From NCBI RefSeq assembly GCF_001884045.1, contig NZ_MACF01000128.1, positions 1-64,000 on the forward strand: 64,000 bases of DNA. The letters run 5' to 3'. The notes beneath the pieces are model-generated. The model ran no database searches, was not told where the DNA came from, and saw nothing but the letters and a program-made list of their open reading frames with translations. A program made the position numbers and the translations under genes. Within the stretch, counting starts at the first letter, position 1, and every line of letters begins with the position of its first letter. Below, piece by piece: positions 26,576-36,193 of the stretch. This stretch comes from Bacillus mobilis. Its GTDB lineage: Bacteria > Bacillota > Bacilli > Bacillales > Bacillaceae_G.

Positions 26576-28825
26576 TTACATACTTTCATGCATTGTGCGG
26601 TTAATTACATCGATTTGTTGTTCACGAGTTAATTTAATAAAGTTTACAGCGTAACCAGATACGCGAATTGTTAATTGTGGATATTTTTCAGGATGTTCCA
26701 TTGCATCCATTAATGTTTCACGATTAAATACGTTAATATTTAAGTGATGACCTTCTTTTACTGCATAACCATCAAGCATTGATACTAAGTTACGTACTTG
26801 TACATCATCTTCTTTACCAAGTGCTTTTGGAATAATAGAGAATGTATTAGAAATACCATCTTGTGCATCTTCATATGGTAATTTAGCTACAGATAATAAT
26901 GAAGCTAATGCACCTTTTGTATCACGGCCATGCATTGGGTTCGCACCTGGTGCAAATGGTTCTCCAGTACGGCGACCATCTGGAGTGTTACCAGTTTTCT
27001 TACCGTATACAACGTTAGATGTGATTGTTAAGATCGACATTGTATGAACAGAATTTCTGTATGTTTTATGTTTACGAAGTTTATTCATAAATGTTTTTAC
27101 AAGATTTACAGCGATTTCATCTACACGATCATCATTGTTACCGTATTTAGGGAAATCTCCTTCGATTTCAAAGTCAACTGCAATTCCGTTTTCATCACGA
27201 ATTGGTTTTACTTTTGCGTGTTTAATTGCACTTAAAGAGTCTGCTACTACAGATAGACCCGCGATACCTGTTGCCATTGTACGAAGAACATTTGTATCAT
27301 GAAGTGCCATTTCAATACGTTCGTAGCTATATTTATCGTGCATGTAATGAATAACATTTAATGTGTTTAAGTATAGACCTGCTAACCATTCCATTGTCAT
27401 ATCAAACTTATGCATAACTTCTTCATAATCTAATACTTCAGAAGTAATTGGTGCGTACTCAGGACCAACTTGTGCTTTAGATTTTTCATCTTTACCACCG
27501 TTAATCGCATATAATAATGCTTTTGCTAAGTTTGCACGTGCGCCGAAGAACTGCATTTGTTTACCAATTCTCATTGCAGATACACAACAAGCAATTCCGT
27601 AATCATCGCCGTAGTCAGCACGCATAATGTCATCATTTTCATATTGAATTGCTGATGTTTTAATAGACATTTTCGCACAGTAGTTTTTAAAGTTCTGTGG
27701 TAATTGTTTAGACCAAAGAACTGTTAAGTTTGGCTCTGGAGCTGGTCCTAAATTATCTAATGTATGCAAGAAACGGAATGAGTTCTTTGTTACTAATGGA
27801 CGACCATCTAATGCCATACCACCGATAGACTCAGTTACCCAAGTTGGGTCACCAGAGAATAATTCATTATAATCAGGTGTTCTTGCAAATTTCACAAGAC
27901 GTAATTTCATAATGAAGTGATCCACAATTTCTTGTACTTCTTCTTCTGTTAAAGTACCATTTGCTAAATCTCTTTCAATATAAATATCTAAGAATGTAGA
28001 AGTACGTCCAAGACTCATCGCAGCTCCGTTTTGCTCTTTAATTGCTGCAAGATATGCGAAGTATAACCATTGGAATGCTTCTTGCGCGTTTGTTGCAGGC
28101 TTAGAAATATCAAAGCCATGAGAAGCAGCCATTTGTTTTAACTCTTGAAGGGCACGCATTTGCTCAGATAACTCTTCGCGTAAACGCATTGTATCTTCGC
28201 TCATTACACCGCCAGTTAAATTCAAATCAGCTTTTTTCACTTCAATTAAATGATCAATACCATATAATGCTACGCGTCGGTAGTCACCGATAATACGTCC
28301 ACGTCCGTATGCATCTGGAAGACCAGTAATTACACCTGATCTACGAGCCGCTTTCATTTCTGGTGTGTATGCATCAAATACACCTTGATTATGCGTTTTT
28401 CTCCAATCCCTGAAAATACGACTAAGTTCTTTATCCATTTCGTATCCATAAGATTCACAAGCTTGTTCCGCCATACGAATACCACCATATGGTTGTAAAG
28501 AACGTTTAAATGGTTTTTCAGTTTGGAAACCGACTACTTTTTCAATATCTTTATTTAAATATCCTGGTTCATGTGATGTAATAGAAGAAACAATTTTTGT
28601 ATCCATATCAAGAACGCCACCGTTTTCACGTTCTTTCGTTGTTAAATCCATTACTTGATCCCAAAGTTGTTTCGTTGCTTCAGTTGCTCCCGCTAAGAAA
28701 GATTCATCTCCTTCGAAAACGTTTACATTATTTAAAATGAAATCGCGAACATCAATCTCTGCTTTCCATTTTTCACCTTTAAAGTTTTCCCATGCGTTTT
28801 TAACATTTTCTAATACTTGAGTCAT
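26576..28825 (-). CDS. pflB: Formate C-acetyltransferase (pyruvate formate-lyase)
   Basis: A 749-residue glycyl radical enzyme converting pyruvate and CoA to acetyl-CoA and formate during fermentation. Active-site cysteines are C413-C414 (GIACCVS) and the radical glycine is G724 in RVSGYAV. The start is the ATG at 28825; five codons upstream an ATG forms part of GGAGGAG, the ribosome binding site. The gene is first in the pflB-pflA unit. Oxygen control is expected; direct repeats about 100 bases upstream are the only candidates I see. Confidence 0.95.
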   Translation of the reverse strand: MTQVLENVKNAWENFKGEKWKAEIDVRDFILNNVNVFEGDESFLAGATEATKQLWDQVMDLTTKERENGGVLDMDTKIVSSITSHEPGYLNKDIEKVVGFQTEKPFKRSLQPYGGIRMAEQACESYGYEMDKELSRIFRDWRKTHNQGVFDAYTPEMKAARRSGVITGLPDAYGRGRIIGDYRRVALYGIDHLIEVKKADLNLTGGVMSEDTMRLREELSEQMRALQELKQMAASHGFDISKPATNAQEAFQWLYFAYLAAIKEQNGAAMSLGRTSTFLDIYIERDLANGTLTEEEVQEIVDHFIMKLRLVKFARTPDYNELFSGDPTWVTESIGGMALDGRPLVTKNSFRFLHTLDNLGPAPEPNLTVLWSKQLPQNFKNYCAKMSIKTSAIQYENDDIMRADYGDDYGIACCVSAMRIGKQMQFFGARANLAKALLYAINGGKDEKSKAQVGPEYAPITSEVLDYEEVMHKFDMTMEWLAGLYLNTLNVIHYMHDKYSYERIEMALHDTNVLRTMATGIAGLSVVADSLSAIKHAKVKPIRDENGIAVDFEIEGDFPKYGNNDDRVDEIAVNLVKTFMNKLRKHKTYRNSVHTMSILTITSNVVYGKKTGNTPDGRRTGEPFAPGANPMHGRDTKGALASLLSVAKLPYEDAQDGISNTFSIIPKALGKEDDVQVRNLVSMLDGYAVKEGHHLNINVFNRETLMDAMEHPEKYPQLTIRVSGYAVNFIKLTREQQIDVINRTMHESM

Positions 28826-28924
28826 CCTAATCTCCTCCATTTTTGATTAGTACAGGACTAAGATTTTTTATATAACAGCTTACACACTTAGAATACTACT
28901 TTTTGGCGAAAGTGAACGAAATAG

Positions 28925-28944
28925 TTGTGACATGTTTGTGAAAT
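28925..28944. promoter_or_regulatory. Direct TTGTGA repeats upstream of pflB
   Basis: TTGTGA occurs at 28925-28930 and 28936-28941, exactly one helical turn apart, within the 340-base interval upstream of pflB. Such tandem half-sites resemble ResD-type recognition (TTTGTGAAT) more than the inverted Fnr or Rex sites. The rest of 28945-29104 shows nothing else clear. Confidence 0.35.
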
Positions 28945-29104
28945 GTTGAGCAATATACTATATGCATAGTGTTAACTTCACTTAAAAGTCTTTATAATTA
29001 ACCCTTTCCTTAATTGTATTTTTTTGGTATCCTTATATACGAGTCCTATTTTGTAATACAAGAACAATACCCATTGTAGAGCTGTAATACTCTTATCTCC
29101 TAAT

Positions 29105-29125
29105 CTGTTATAGTTTTTATAACAG
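29105..29125. repeat. Perfect small palindrome
   Basis: CTGTTATA and TATAACAG flank a five-base loop just beyond the shared terminator. It could be an operator or part of a second terminator. Confidence 0.35.
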
Positions 29126-29128
29126 AAC

Positions 29129-29160
29129 AAAAAAGTGTACATATGTTGTACACTTTTTTT
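29129..29160. terminator. Terminator of the glycan operon
   Basis: AAAAAAGTGTAC and its complement around a seven-base loop, four bases past the last gene's stop, with T-runs on both strands. Confidence 0.88.
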
Positions 29161-29164
29161 GTTA

Positions 29165-30712
29165 CTACTCTAAAACATCTCTTTTTCTATTCCCATCATA
29201 GAATCCACCACGACTACCCTCTAATACAATTAATTGCTCGAATCCTTCTATATGATCACCTATAATTCGCAAGACAGCTGGAGGGTGACCTATTTTTGCA
29301 AAATGTTCACTGGGACGAATACGGTTCATCTTATCAACCTCTACACGACTTACACATGCAATCTCGAATCCCGACAGAATAGCTTTCACTTGAGCTACAC
29401 AAGGTGAAAGTAAAGATCTATATCCGATTTCTTTCAAACACTTACTACTAAACGCATTCGGTACAGCGATAAGAGAGCCTACTCCTAGATCTTTTCTATC
29501 ACAAGCTAAATTTAATGCATATTTAAATGCAGTTACAAGATGAAGCGGTACTCTTAAATCTAAATAATGATTTAGATCATTTAAGGCGACATCCATTCCA
29601 TCTGCAATAGCTTTTGCGAAAGGATATAATTCCCTAGCTGGAATAACAAAGTCACCGTCTATAAATAATACAATTTCCCCTTTTGCAAAATAAGTTCCAA
29701 GTGAACGCCCCACATCATTTCCAAGTGCTTCTTTATATACAATTGTTGTTGCTCCCTTGTCTTTTGCAATCGTTGCTGTTCGATCAGACGAACCATTTAC
29801 AACAACGATAATTTCAAAAGGTTCAATTTTGCGGAGCTCTTCTATAACGTTTCCAATTGTTTTCTCTTCATCTTGTACAGGAATAATGACCGATAATTGC
29901 TTTCCTTTATACAACTTAGATGTGACGCCCCATCCTTGATAAAAATCTTCGAAACTTAAAGTGTGATAAACACTCTCTCTTTTCCTATTTCCATCATAAT
30001 ACCCTCCGCGCTCATCACTGCCCGCTATTCGCTCCGCTACAGCTTCTATATGGTCACCTATCATCCGTTTTTCAGATTGAGAAAGACCCGTGCCATACGC
30101 AGCATGCTCGGTTGGCCGAAATTTATTTGGCGTAATAACATCTATTGCACAATGACGACTAATTCTCCATTTGCTTTGTGCTAAGCGTAAATGAGCTACA
30201 ATAGGATTTACAAAACATTCATATCCAATGCTTTGAACAACTTCTTTCGTCAACGCATGAGGTACAGATAATAAAGAATCAATTTTTAACTCTTCACGCT
30301 CTAACATTGCATTTAATATTTGGCGCCATACTGTCACGGAGTGCGGTTTTTGTTTCTTTAAAAATAGTGCGTCCAAATTATTTAAAACGATGTCGGCCTG
30401 ATCATGTAAAATTGGATTCAGGAATAATTGTAATTTTGAAGTTTGAATAGCAAAATCTCCATCTATAAATAGTAGTACATCACCTATCGCTTGTTTTGCG
30501 CCGACTGCACGTCCAACATCGTTCCCGAGTAGCTCTGTATACTCAATTACTTTACACCCTAAACGACTGGCAATCTCTTCTGTACCATCGTTACAACCGT
30601 TTGCTACTACAATAATCTCTAATGGATTTAATCCTTTTACCGATTGAATAACGTCTGAAATCGTATCCGCTTCATTACATACAGGTATAATAATTGATAG
30701 CGACTTAGCCAT
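29165..30712 (-). CDS. Double-domain family 2 glycosyltransferase
   Basis: A 515-residue soluble protein made of two homologous GT-A modules of about 250 residues. Each begins with a LS(I/V)IIPV segment, has EIIVV(A/V)NG, LGNDVGR and the metal-binding FIDGDF, and ends in RGG(F/Y)YDGNRKR. The ATG at 30712 overlaps the preceding stop by eight bases and gives exactly the length of the paralogue at 32901-34448, so it is preferred to the GTG four codons upstream. It is the last gene of the glycan operon. The sugar and acceptor are unknown; one module may be catalytic and the other regulatory. Confidence 0.8.
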   Translation of the reverse strand: MAKSLSIIIPVCNEADTISDVIQSVKGLNPLEIIVVANGCNDGTEEIASRLGCKVIEYTELLGNDVGRAVGAKQAIGDVLLFIDGDFAIQTSKLQLFLNPILHDQADIVLNNLDALFLKKQKPHSVTVWRQILNAMLEREELKIDSLLSVPHALTKEVVQSIGYECFVNPIVAHLRLAQSKWRISRHCAIDVITPNKFRPTEHAAYGTGLSQSEKRMIGDHIEAVAERIAGSDERGGYYDGNRKRESVYHTLSFEDFYQGWGVTSKLYKGKQLSVIIPVQDEEKTIGNVIEELRKIEPFEIIVVVNGSSDRTATIAKDKGATTIVYKEALGNDVGRSLGTYFAKGEIVLFIDGDFVIPARELYPFAKAIADGMDVALNDLNHYLDLRVPLHLVTAFKYALNLACDRKDLGVGSLIAVPNAFSSKCLKEIGYRSLLSPCVAQVKAILSGFEIACVSRVEVDKMNRIRPSEHFAKIGHPPAVLRIIGDHIEGFEQLIVLEGSRGGFYDGNRKRDVLE

Positions 30713-31670
30713 TCTTTTCTTCACGAAACCATTTAATAGTTTCTTTCAATCCTTGTTCCCACGTTACTGTCGCTTGAAACTGCACAAGTTCTTTTAATTT
30801 CGTTACATCTGGTCTTCTATTTGGAATTTCTTCAAAGCCATGTGGGTATACCTCTTCGAAAGGAACTTGGACAATCTTTGAAGAAGATTTCGTTAGCTCT
30901 TTAATTACTTCTGCTACTTCTTTTATACTCTTTTCGTTCTCAGAACCTATATTAATAATCTCACCATTTACCTTCTCATCCATTGCTCGAATCGTTGCCT
31001 CTACCGCATCACTTACATACGTAAAGCAACGTGTCTGCTTTCCATCTCCATATACGAGAATGTCTTCTCCTTGCAGAGCCGCACTGATAAATCGTGGGAT
31101 TACCCCTGCATACGGACCATCTTTCGCTCTTGGACCATAAATATTAAAATAACGAACAATCGTTACAGGTAAACCTTCTAAAGCGTATCCTAAACATAAT
31201 GTTTCTTCTAATGTTTTACAAATTGCATAACTCCAACGTATTTTAGAAGTCGCCCCGTATAATCGATCCCCCTCTTCAGAGAAGGGTGGCTTTGCTTTAC
31301 CATATACTTCTGAGGTAGACGCAAAGACTACTTTCTTCTTTTCTTTTAGCGCTGCTTGTAAAATGTTTCTCGTTCCATCAAAATTCGTTTCAATCAGCTC
31401 TATACTCTTTTCCATTGTCGTTTTCACACCTAAAATTGCTGCTAAATGAAACACTACATCATGTTGATTTACTAATTCATAAATTGAGCTTTTATCTAAA
31501 ACGCTTATTGGAATAACCCGAATTTCTTTCATTAACTCATCATGATATTTATTTTTTCCTTTATAGAAGTTATCAACGATTGTGACCCCATAACCTCTTT
31601 TCACCAATTCTTCAGCTAAATGCGATCCAATGAATCCTGCTCCACCTGTAATTAAACATTTCTTACTCAT
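30705..31670 (-). CDS. NAD-dependent nucleotide-sugar epimerase/dehydratase (YtcB-like)
   Basis: A 321-residue extended short-chain dehydrogenase. The N-terminal NAD motif GGAGFIGSH (9-17) and the catalytic pair in SYAICK (near 150) are present, with RYFNIYGPR typical of UDP-sugar epimerases and decarboxylases. It overlaps the stop of the dehydrogenase gene by four bases (ATGA), so translation is coupled. With that enzyme it likely makes a modified UDP-sugar for the glycosyltransferases. The gene set resembles ytcABC of B. subtilis, which takes part in spore surface polysaccharide synthesis. Confidence 0.85.
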   Translation of the reverse strand: MSKKCLITGGAGFIGSHLAEELVKRGYGVTIVDNFYKGKNKYHDELMKEIRVIPISVLDKSSIYELVNQHDVVFHLAAILGVKTTMEKSIELIETNFDGTRNILQAALKEKKKVVFASTSEVYGKAKPPFSEEGDRLYGATSKIRWSYAICKTLEETLCLGYALEGLPVTIVRYFNIYGPRAKDGPYAGVIPRFISAALQGEDILVYGDGKQTRCFTYVSDAVEATIRAMDEKVNGEIINIGSENEKSIKEVAEVIKELTKSSSKIVQVPFEEVYPHGFEEIPNRRPDVTKLKELVQFQATVTWEQGLKETIKWFREEKNG

Positions 31671-32911
31671 ACACTCACCTTCTTTACAATTCCACGTGTA
31701 TCTATTACTCGCTTCATTCCTTTAAAAAGCTTCCAATCGATATTAGAGTGATCAGTTAAAATTAAAATACAACCCGCTTGTTTCATGACTTGTTCATCCA
31801 AAGAAACAGATTGGTACATCTTATCTCCAAATTTTGCAGAAGAAATATATGGATCATGATATTCTATCTCATATCCTTCTTCTATTAACAATTCAATAAT
31901 TGGCAACGCTGGTGATTCTCTTAAGTCATTTACATCTTTCTTATACGCAATTCCTACAATTAAAACTGATGCAGGTGATTGCACCATGCCTTTTACTTTC
32001 CGAACTATTTTCTCTGGCATTTCTTCATTAATTACATGTGCCGCCTCAATTAATTGACTAATTGCTCCATTCTTTTTTATTCTCCATTGAAAATATAAAG
32101 GGTCTACTGGAATGCAGTGTCCCCCTATCCCTGGCCCTGGCCAATACGGGGTAAATCCAAATGGTTTTGTAGATGCAGCTTCAAGCGCCTCGTAAAAATC
32201 AATTCCTAAACTTTCACATAGTGTGTTTAACTCATTTACTAATGAAATATTGACTAGACGCTGAATATTTTCAAATAACTTACACATTTCCGCTACTTTC
32301 GGAGAACTAACTGGAACAACTACATCAAATATAGTGCTATATAACTCCTGTACTTTTTGTTTACACTTTTCTGTTTGTCCACTAATAACTTTTGGAATCG
32401 TTTGAACGGAATAGTGACTATTAGCCGGATCAATTCTCTCAGGGGAATATCCGATATAGAAATCTTCTCCTACCTTTTTTCCTGTTTGAGAAATAATCGG
32501 AATGATAACTTCCTCGAGCGTACCTGGATATGTGGAGCTTTCAAAAATGAAGGTTTGTCCTTTTTGAAGGTGTTGTTGTATATAATGAGAAGCTGAAATG
32601 AGGGCACTTAAGTCTGGTTCTCTTTTTTCATTAATTGGAGTCGGAACAGTGACAATAACATAATCACTATTTTGAAAATCAGCAATACCTTGATCCGGTG
32701 TATTTACTATTAATTTTTTTTTATCCAATAAACTTTGTAACAATTTAGAAGAAACATCTGGAATATAACTTTCTCCTTTTATAATTGATTCTATTTTTCT
32801 AGTATCTTTATCTAATCCAATTACTGTATGTCCTCTCTCTGCAAAATGAACTGCTAAAGGAAGGCCAACATACCCTAATCCGATAATAGCAACTGTACTA
32901 CTAACATTCAT
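31667..32911 (-). CDS. Nucleotide-sugar 6-dehydrogenase (UDP-HexNAc type)
   Basis: A 414-residue NAD-dependent enzyme that oxidises C6 of a UDP-sugar to the uronate. The NAD motif GLGYVGLP (11-18) opens the chain and the catalytic cysteine is C266 in GGHCIPVDP. That motif is typical of the WbpA/WecC group acting on UDP-N-acetylhexosamines, whereas UDP-glucose dehydrogenases usually have GGSCFPKD. It may therefore make a UDP-N-acetylhexosaminuronate, although B. subtilis YtcA, the nearest contextual analogue, is usually annotated as UDP-glucose dehydrogenase. It overlaps the preceding gene by 11 bases. Confidence 0.85.
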   Translation of the reverse strand: MNVSSTVAIIGLGYVGLPLAVHFAERGHTVIGLDKDTRKIESIIKGESYIPDVSSKLLQSLLDKKKLIVNTPDQGIADFQNSDYVIVTVPTPINEKREPDLSALISASHYIQQHLQKGQTFIFESSTYPGTLEEVIIPIISQTGKKVGEDFYIGYSPERIDPANSHYSVQTIPKVISGQTEKCKQKVQELYSTIFDVVVPVSSPKVAEMCKLFENIQRLVNISLVNELNTLCESLGIDFYEALEAASTKPFGFTPYWPGPGIGGHCIPVDPLYFQWRIKKNGAISQLIEAAHVINEEMPEKIVRKVKGMVQSPASVLIVGIAYKKDVNDLRESPALPIIELLIEEGYEIEYHDPYISSAKFGDKMYQSVSLDEQVMKQAGCILILTDHSNIDWKLFKGMKRVIDTRGIVKKVSV

Positions 32912-34448
32912 CTGTATTCTCTTCTTCCTTTCTCAATTGTTGAATTATATTTCTATCCCGCTCTCCATCTGTAAAACTCCCGCGTTCATCTGTGGATTGC
33001 AATAAATATGCAATTGCCTCAAGTTGGTCACCGAAAATACGGTCAAATGCTGGAATACGTCCATTTACAAATCCATGTTGCTCTGGGCGTACACGATTTG
33101 TTTTTATAACATCTACAAACTCTACCGCTGTAATAGAGAATCCCTCCAAAATAGCTTTCATTTGAGCTAGTGGCGGAATGATAAGAGAATCATATCCTAT
33201 TTTCTCTATTACCTTTTTATGCATAGCATGTGGTACTGCCGTTAATGAGTTATTCCATAAATCTGGTCGTTTCGCTACCAAATTCACTAAATATTTTCCC
33301 ATGCTAATTGGATCTGCCGGATGAAACATATCTAATAAACACTGTAAATCATTTAATGCCACATCATGCCCATCTTCAATCGCATGTAAAAATGGAATTA
33401 ATTTTTTTCCCGGAATAACAAAATCACCGTCGACAAATAAACAAATATCGGCCGTGGCATGCATAGCTCCTATCGCTCGGGCCACATTATGTCCGAGTGC
33501 TTCCTCAAATTCAATAACGATAACATGCTCTAACTTTGCTTGTTTAATTGTCTCCATATCAGCTCCATTCGCAACCACTATAATTTCATCTACACCTGCT
33601 TTTTTTACTTCTTGTATAACAGATCTTATAGTCATTTTTTCTTCTGATACAGGGATAATAGCACTATATTTTGCTTTTTTCTTTTGTAATACAACTGGTT
33701 TATACTTTCCTACAAACTCTCTATCCCTAGTTCCTTCCGAAAAACCACCACGCTTACCATAGGTTTCGATTACGTATTGCAAAGCACGTAAATGATCTCC
33801 CATAATACGACTAGTCGCTTTCGGATAAGGCGAACCGGGAGATGTACCAGTATGAACAGGACGCACTTTATTTGTATGAATAACATCGACCGAAGCCATA
33901 TCGACAATATCTACTCCTCTAGACATCGCCATTGCTTGAAACAGTGCGGGATCGGCTAAATTCCACCAACCAAATTTCTGAATAACTTCTCTACTTATTG
34001 CATGTGGAATTGCGATTAAAGAACCAACAACAAGCTCTTTTTTATCCAAATAACGATTCAACATAAACTTTCCAACTGTCGTATAATGCGGCCTCATCTT
34101 TAAATAAACGGACCATGTTAAATTATTCACAACAATTTGGTGACCTTGCTGAATTCCTTTTATGAAACGTTGCAATTCTTTATTATCAATAACGATGTCA
34201 CCGTCTAAAAATAAAACAATGTCACCCTTCGCTTCTCTTGCTCCAATCGCCCGTCCAACATCATTGCCAAGAGAATATTTATAATAAATTACTCGGCAAT
34301 GGTGTTGTAACGCTATTTCTTTTGTCCCATCTGTCGATCCATTATCTACTACAATAATTTCATAAGGTTTCAATTTCTCTACTTCTACTAAAACTTGTGA
34401 TACAGTACTTGCTTCATTATGCACTGGAATAACAACTGATACTCTCAT
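32901..34448 (-). CDS. Double-domain family 2 glycosyltransferase
   Basis: A 515-residue paralogue of the protein at 29165-30712, with the same two-module plan and identical length. Module 1 has [17 protein letters not shown] and FLDGDI; module 2 has the more diverged IIPVSEE, LGHNVAR and FVDGDF. Both end in RG(G/S)F-x-(E/D)G-x-RDR. The second module lacks the usual NG(S/C)xDGT segment, so it may be inactive or differ in donor. The ATG at 34448 is favoured by the paralogue's length; the longer TTG frame overlaps the upstream gene. Confidence 0.8.
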   Translation of the reverse strand: MRVSVVIPVHNEASTVSQVLVEVEKLKPYEIIVVDNGSTDGTKEIALQHHCRVIYYKYSLGNDVGRAIGAREAKGDIVLFLDGDIVIDNKELQRFIKGIQQGHQIVVNNLTWSVYLKMRPHYTTVGKFMLNRYLDKKELVVGSLIAIPHAISREVIQKFGWWNLADPALFQAMAMSRGVDIVDMASVDVIHTNKVRPVHTGTSPGSPYPKATSRIMGDHLRALQYVIETYGKRGGFSEGTRDREFVGKYKPVVLQKKKAKYSAIIPVSEEKMTIRSVIQEVKKAGVDEIIVVANGADMETIKQAKLEHVIVIEFEEALGHNVARAIGAMHATADICLFVDGDFVIPGKKLIPFLHAIEDGHDVALNDLQCLLDMFHPADPISMGKYLVNLVAKRPDLWNNSLTAVPHAMHKKVIEKIGYDSLIIPPLAQMKAILEGFSITAVEFVDVIKTNRVRPEQHGFVNGRIPAFDRIFGDQLEAIAYLLQSTDERGSFTDGERDRNIIQQLRKEEENTDEC

Positions 34449-34461
34449 ACTTGTATCACGC

Positions 34462-34656
34462 TTACCCTTCCAAGCGAACATAAGAAATAATAGGGATACG
34501 TACAACTACATCTTCCGGTGGTCCATAAGAAGGAGAAGTACGAACACTTACTGCCCCGTCTGTCACAGATAACAGAATACCTGCAACAATTTCGACCGCT
34601 GTCACAACTTGCACTAACTCACCAACATGATTACGCAATTCATCAGTAAATAACAT
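34462..34656 (-). CDS. Small beta-rich protein (DUF2642-like)
   Basis: A 64-residue protein starting MLFTDELRNHVGELVQVVT with a short all-beta pattern and no membrane segment. The layout (GELVQVVT, GILLSVTDGAVSVR, PIISYVRLEG) resembles the C-terminal part of its neighbour and small Sm-like DUF2642/YuzF proteins, several of which occur in spore coats. The assignment is tentative. Its ribosome binding site AAAGGAG is strong and it lies 16 bases after the 133-residue gene, in the same operon. Confidence 0.6.
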   Translation of the reverse strand: MLFTDELRNHVGELVQVVTAVEIVAGILLSVTDGAVSVRTSPSYGPPEDVVVRIPIISYVRLEG

Positions 34657-34672
34657 ATATAAGTCTCCTTTC

Positions 34673-35074
34673 TTACGCTTCTTTAATTGATATAATACTT
34701 GTAAATGGTAATAAAACTTCTGTTCCTATTCCTTCTTGCAGTGTTAAGAAATCATCACCAACTGCTACAATCACACCCGTTAACTGTCCAACCGTTACAG
34801 TAATTTCTACGTTTTTACCCAAATACTGCTCTGCAATTCCTTTAAAAGGTGATGTATTACATTCTTTTAAAATGTTACAAATAATAGATTGAAATCTACT
34901 TGATTCAATAAATTCTTCCGTAGCTTGCTTAGAGTTTCTTTGAATAAACCTTGCAAAGTTTTGCGAAAATAAAAGTCGTTCCACAGCAGGTAATAACTTA
35001 TTATCTAAAAAATAATCCAATTGCCTATTAAACAATCTCGATAACTTTTTCCAATACTTACCGAACAGACACAT
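34673..35074 (-). CDS. Hypothetical protein with C-terminal Sm-like domain (DUF2642-like)
   Basis: A 133-residue protein that appears to open the glycan operon. The first 75 residues are basic and helical; the last 55 (YLGKNVEITVTVGQLTGVIVAVGDDFLTL) form a small beta barrel like the DUF2642/YuzF family and like the 64-residue protein that follows. The ribosome binding site AGGAGGAG is strong. Two GTATACAAA direct repeats lie upstream. A spore-surface role is inferred from the ytcABC-like genes in the operon and is unproven. Confidence 0.6.
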   Translation of the reverse strand: MCLFGKYWKKLSRLFNRQLDYFLDNKLLPAVERLLFSQNFARFIQRNSKQATEEFIESSRFQSIICNILKECNTSPFKGIAEQYLGKNVEITVTVGQLTGVIVAVGDDFLTLQEGIGTEVLLPFTSIISIKEA

Positions 35075-35100
35075 ACACTTCTCCTCCTATTATTTTTAAA

Positions 35101-35138
35101 GTATACAAAATACATCTATACATCTTAATGTATACAAA
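35101..35138. promoter_or_regulatory. Direct repeats GTATACAAA upstream of the glycan operon
   Basis: GTATACAAA occurs at 35101-35109 and 35130-35138, with TACATCTA-type repeats between. They flank the expected promoter of the leftward operon and may be regulator half-sites. Confidence 0.35.
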
Positions 35139-35201
35139 GCAGGCTTTTTTTGTGATAGGTAAGACATACATTTTTCAACGAAACAATATGTTCTAAACAC
35201 A

Positions 35202-35235
35202 AAAAAAGATAGATGGTATCCCATCTATCTTTATA
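35202..35235 (-). terminator. Terminator of the 271-residue membrane protein gene
   Basis: AAAGATAGATGG/CCATCTATCTTT stem with a T-run on the minus strand, just after the stop at 35242. Confidence 0.85.
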
Positions 35236-35241
35236 TATATT

Positions 35242-36057
35242 TTAATTTTTAATTGTAATTATGGCAGAGACACTGTAATAAACCGCTCGTGGCAATTCTG
35301 CCTGTTCACTTATAGAAGCTGTAACAAGTGAACCACCGCTTGCTGAAAAATACTTAACAGCTTCTAACGGAATACCATCCTCTTTCACATCAATATGCGT
35401 TCCATCTCGCCAGTCTATTTTCTGCATTGTTGCTGAAAGGTCCCCAGTCACTTTAGCATATTCTTTACCATCCACCCCTAAAAAAATCCATTCCCACTTT
35501 GTTAAACTTAGTACTTGTTTCAATTCTCCAATTTTCTTTCCCTCTACATCGGAAAAAATATAGAAATGGCGTACTCCCATCTTCTTTTGAACACGCAACA
35601 ATCTTTCTCCCGAGTGATTATATAAATAAAATTGTTGCTTATGTAGTCCCTTAACAAAAAAAGAAAGTACAGCTTGCCATACACGTTGCATAACAAAATC
35701 ATACTCTTCTTTTAAAAACCCTACTGCACTGCCATCTAACCCAAAGTATGTTATTACTTGAAATATCCCTACCTCTTTGCGAACAACAAATTTTCGTTGC
35801 TCTAATAATTCAGAAGCCTCTATATTATAAATGTCCTGCTTAAGCATTTTCGATCTTCTTTTTTCTATAAAGCTATATATTAATAATCCAAATGCTGGTA
35901 GTACAACACCTATTAATTTTAGATTTTCTTTCTCCGAAGTGAATAGCATCCCTTTTTTATATTCCATTACTAATCCAATTGCGACAATAATCCATACGAT
36001 GACAGCTACAAAAAAAATGCGTTTCGCGTTACGTGCGTGATGCTTATGTATACCCAT
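35242..36057 (-). CDS. Hypothetical membrane protein, 271 residues
   Basis: Two membrane helices near the N terminus (about 13-31 and 47-64) are followed by a 200-residue soluble beta-rich domain. The pattern of short strands with phrases such as FYLYNHSGERLLRV and VEGKKIGELKQV recalls tubby/LURP-one-like folds, but I cannot confirm it. I do not recognise the family. The ribosome binding site AGAGGG is good. It is a single gene bounded by terminators, with a dispersed repeat at its 5' side. Confidence 0.7.
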   Translation of the reverse strand: MGIHKHHARNAKRIFFVAVIVWIIVAIGLVMEYKKGMLFTSEKENLKLIGVVLPAFGLLIYSFIEKRRSKMLKQDIYNIEASELLEQRKFVVRKEVGIFQVITYFGLDGSAVGFLKEEYDFVMQRVWQAVLSFFVKGLHKQQFYLYNHSGERLLRVQKKMGVRHFYIFSDVEGKKIGELKQVLSLTKWEWIFLGVDGKEYAKVTGDLSATMQKIDWRDGTHIDVKEDGIPLEAVKYFSASGGSLVTASISEQAELPRAVYYSVSAIITIKN

Positions 36058-36075
36058 ATCCCTCTCCCTTTTCCA

Positions 36076-36136
36076 TTTATCCCGCTATTCGCCGTGCAGT
36101 GAGACCCCCACTGATTAAAGTTTCACTTTATTTCAT
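36076..36136 (+). repeat. Dispersed intergenic repeat, copy A
   Basis: The core reads TTTATCCCGCTATTCGCC, then a variable middle, then CACTGATTAAAGTTTCACTT. Related copies occur at 47413-47494 (opposite strand), 59215-59268 and, more weakly, 40503-40550. It resembles the interspersed bcr repeats of the B. cereus group, although I cannot name the subtype. Confidence 0.6.
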
Positions 36137-36164
36137 TATCTCATTGCACATACACGTCCTCAAT

Positions 36165-36192
36165 AAAAAAAGACCATCCAAAAGGATAGTCT
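36165..36192 (-). terminator. Serine hydrolase gene terminator
   Basis: A nine-base stem with one mismatch (36171-36179 with 36184-36192) and seven Ts on the minus strand, overlapping nothing but the gene end. Confidence 0.75.
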
Positions 36193-36193
36193 C

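Noticed and set aside
28900-28960. Fnr or Rex operator upstream of pflB
   Set aside because: Both need inverted TGTGA/TCACA-type half-sites; only direct repeats are present.
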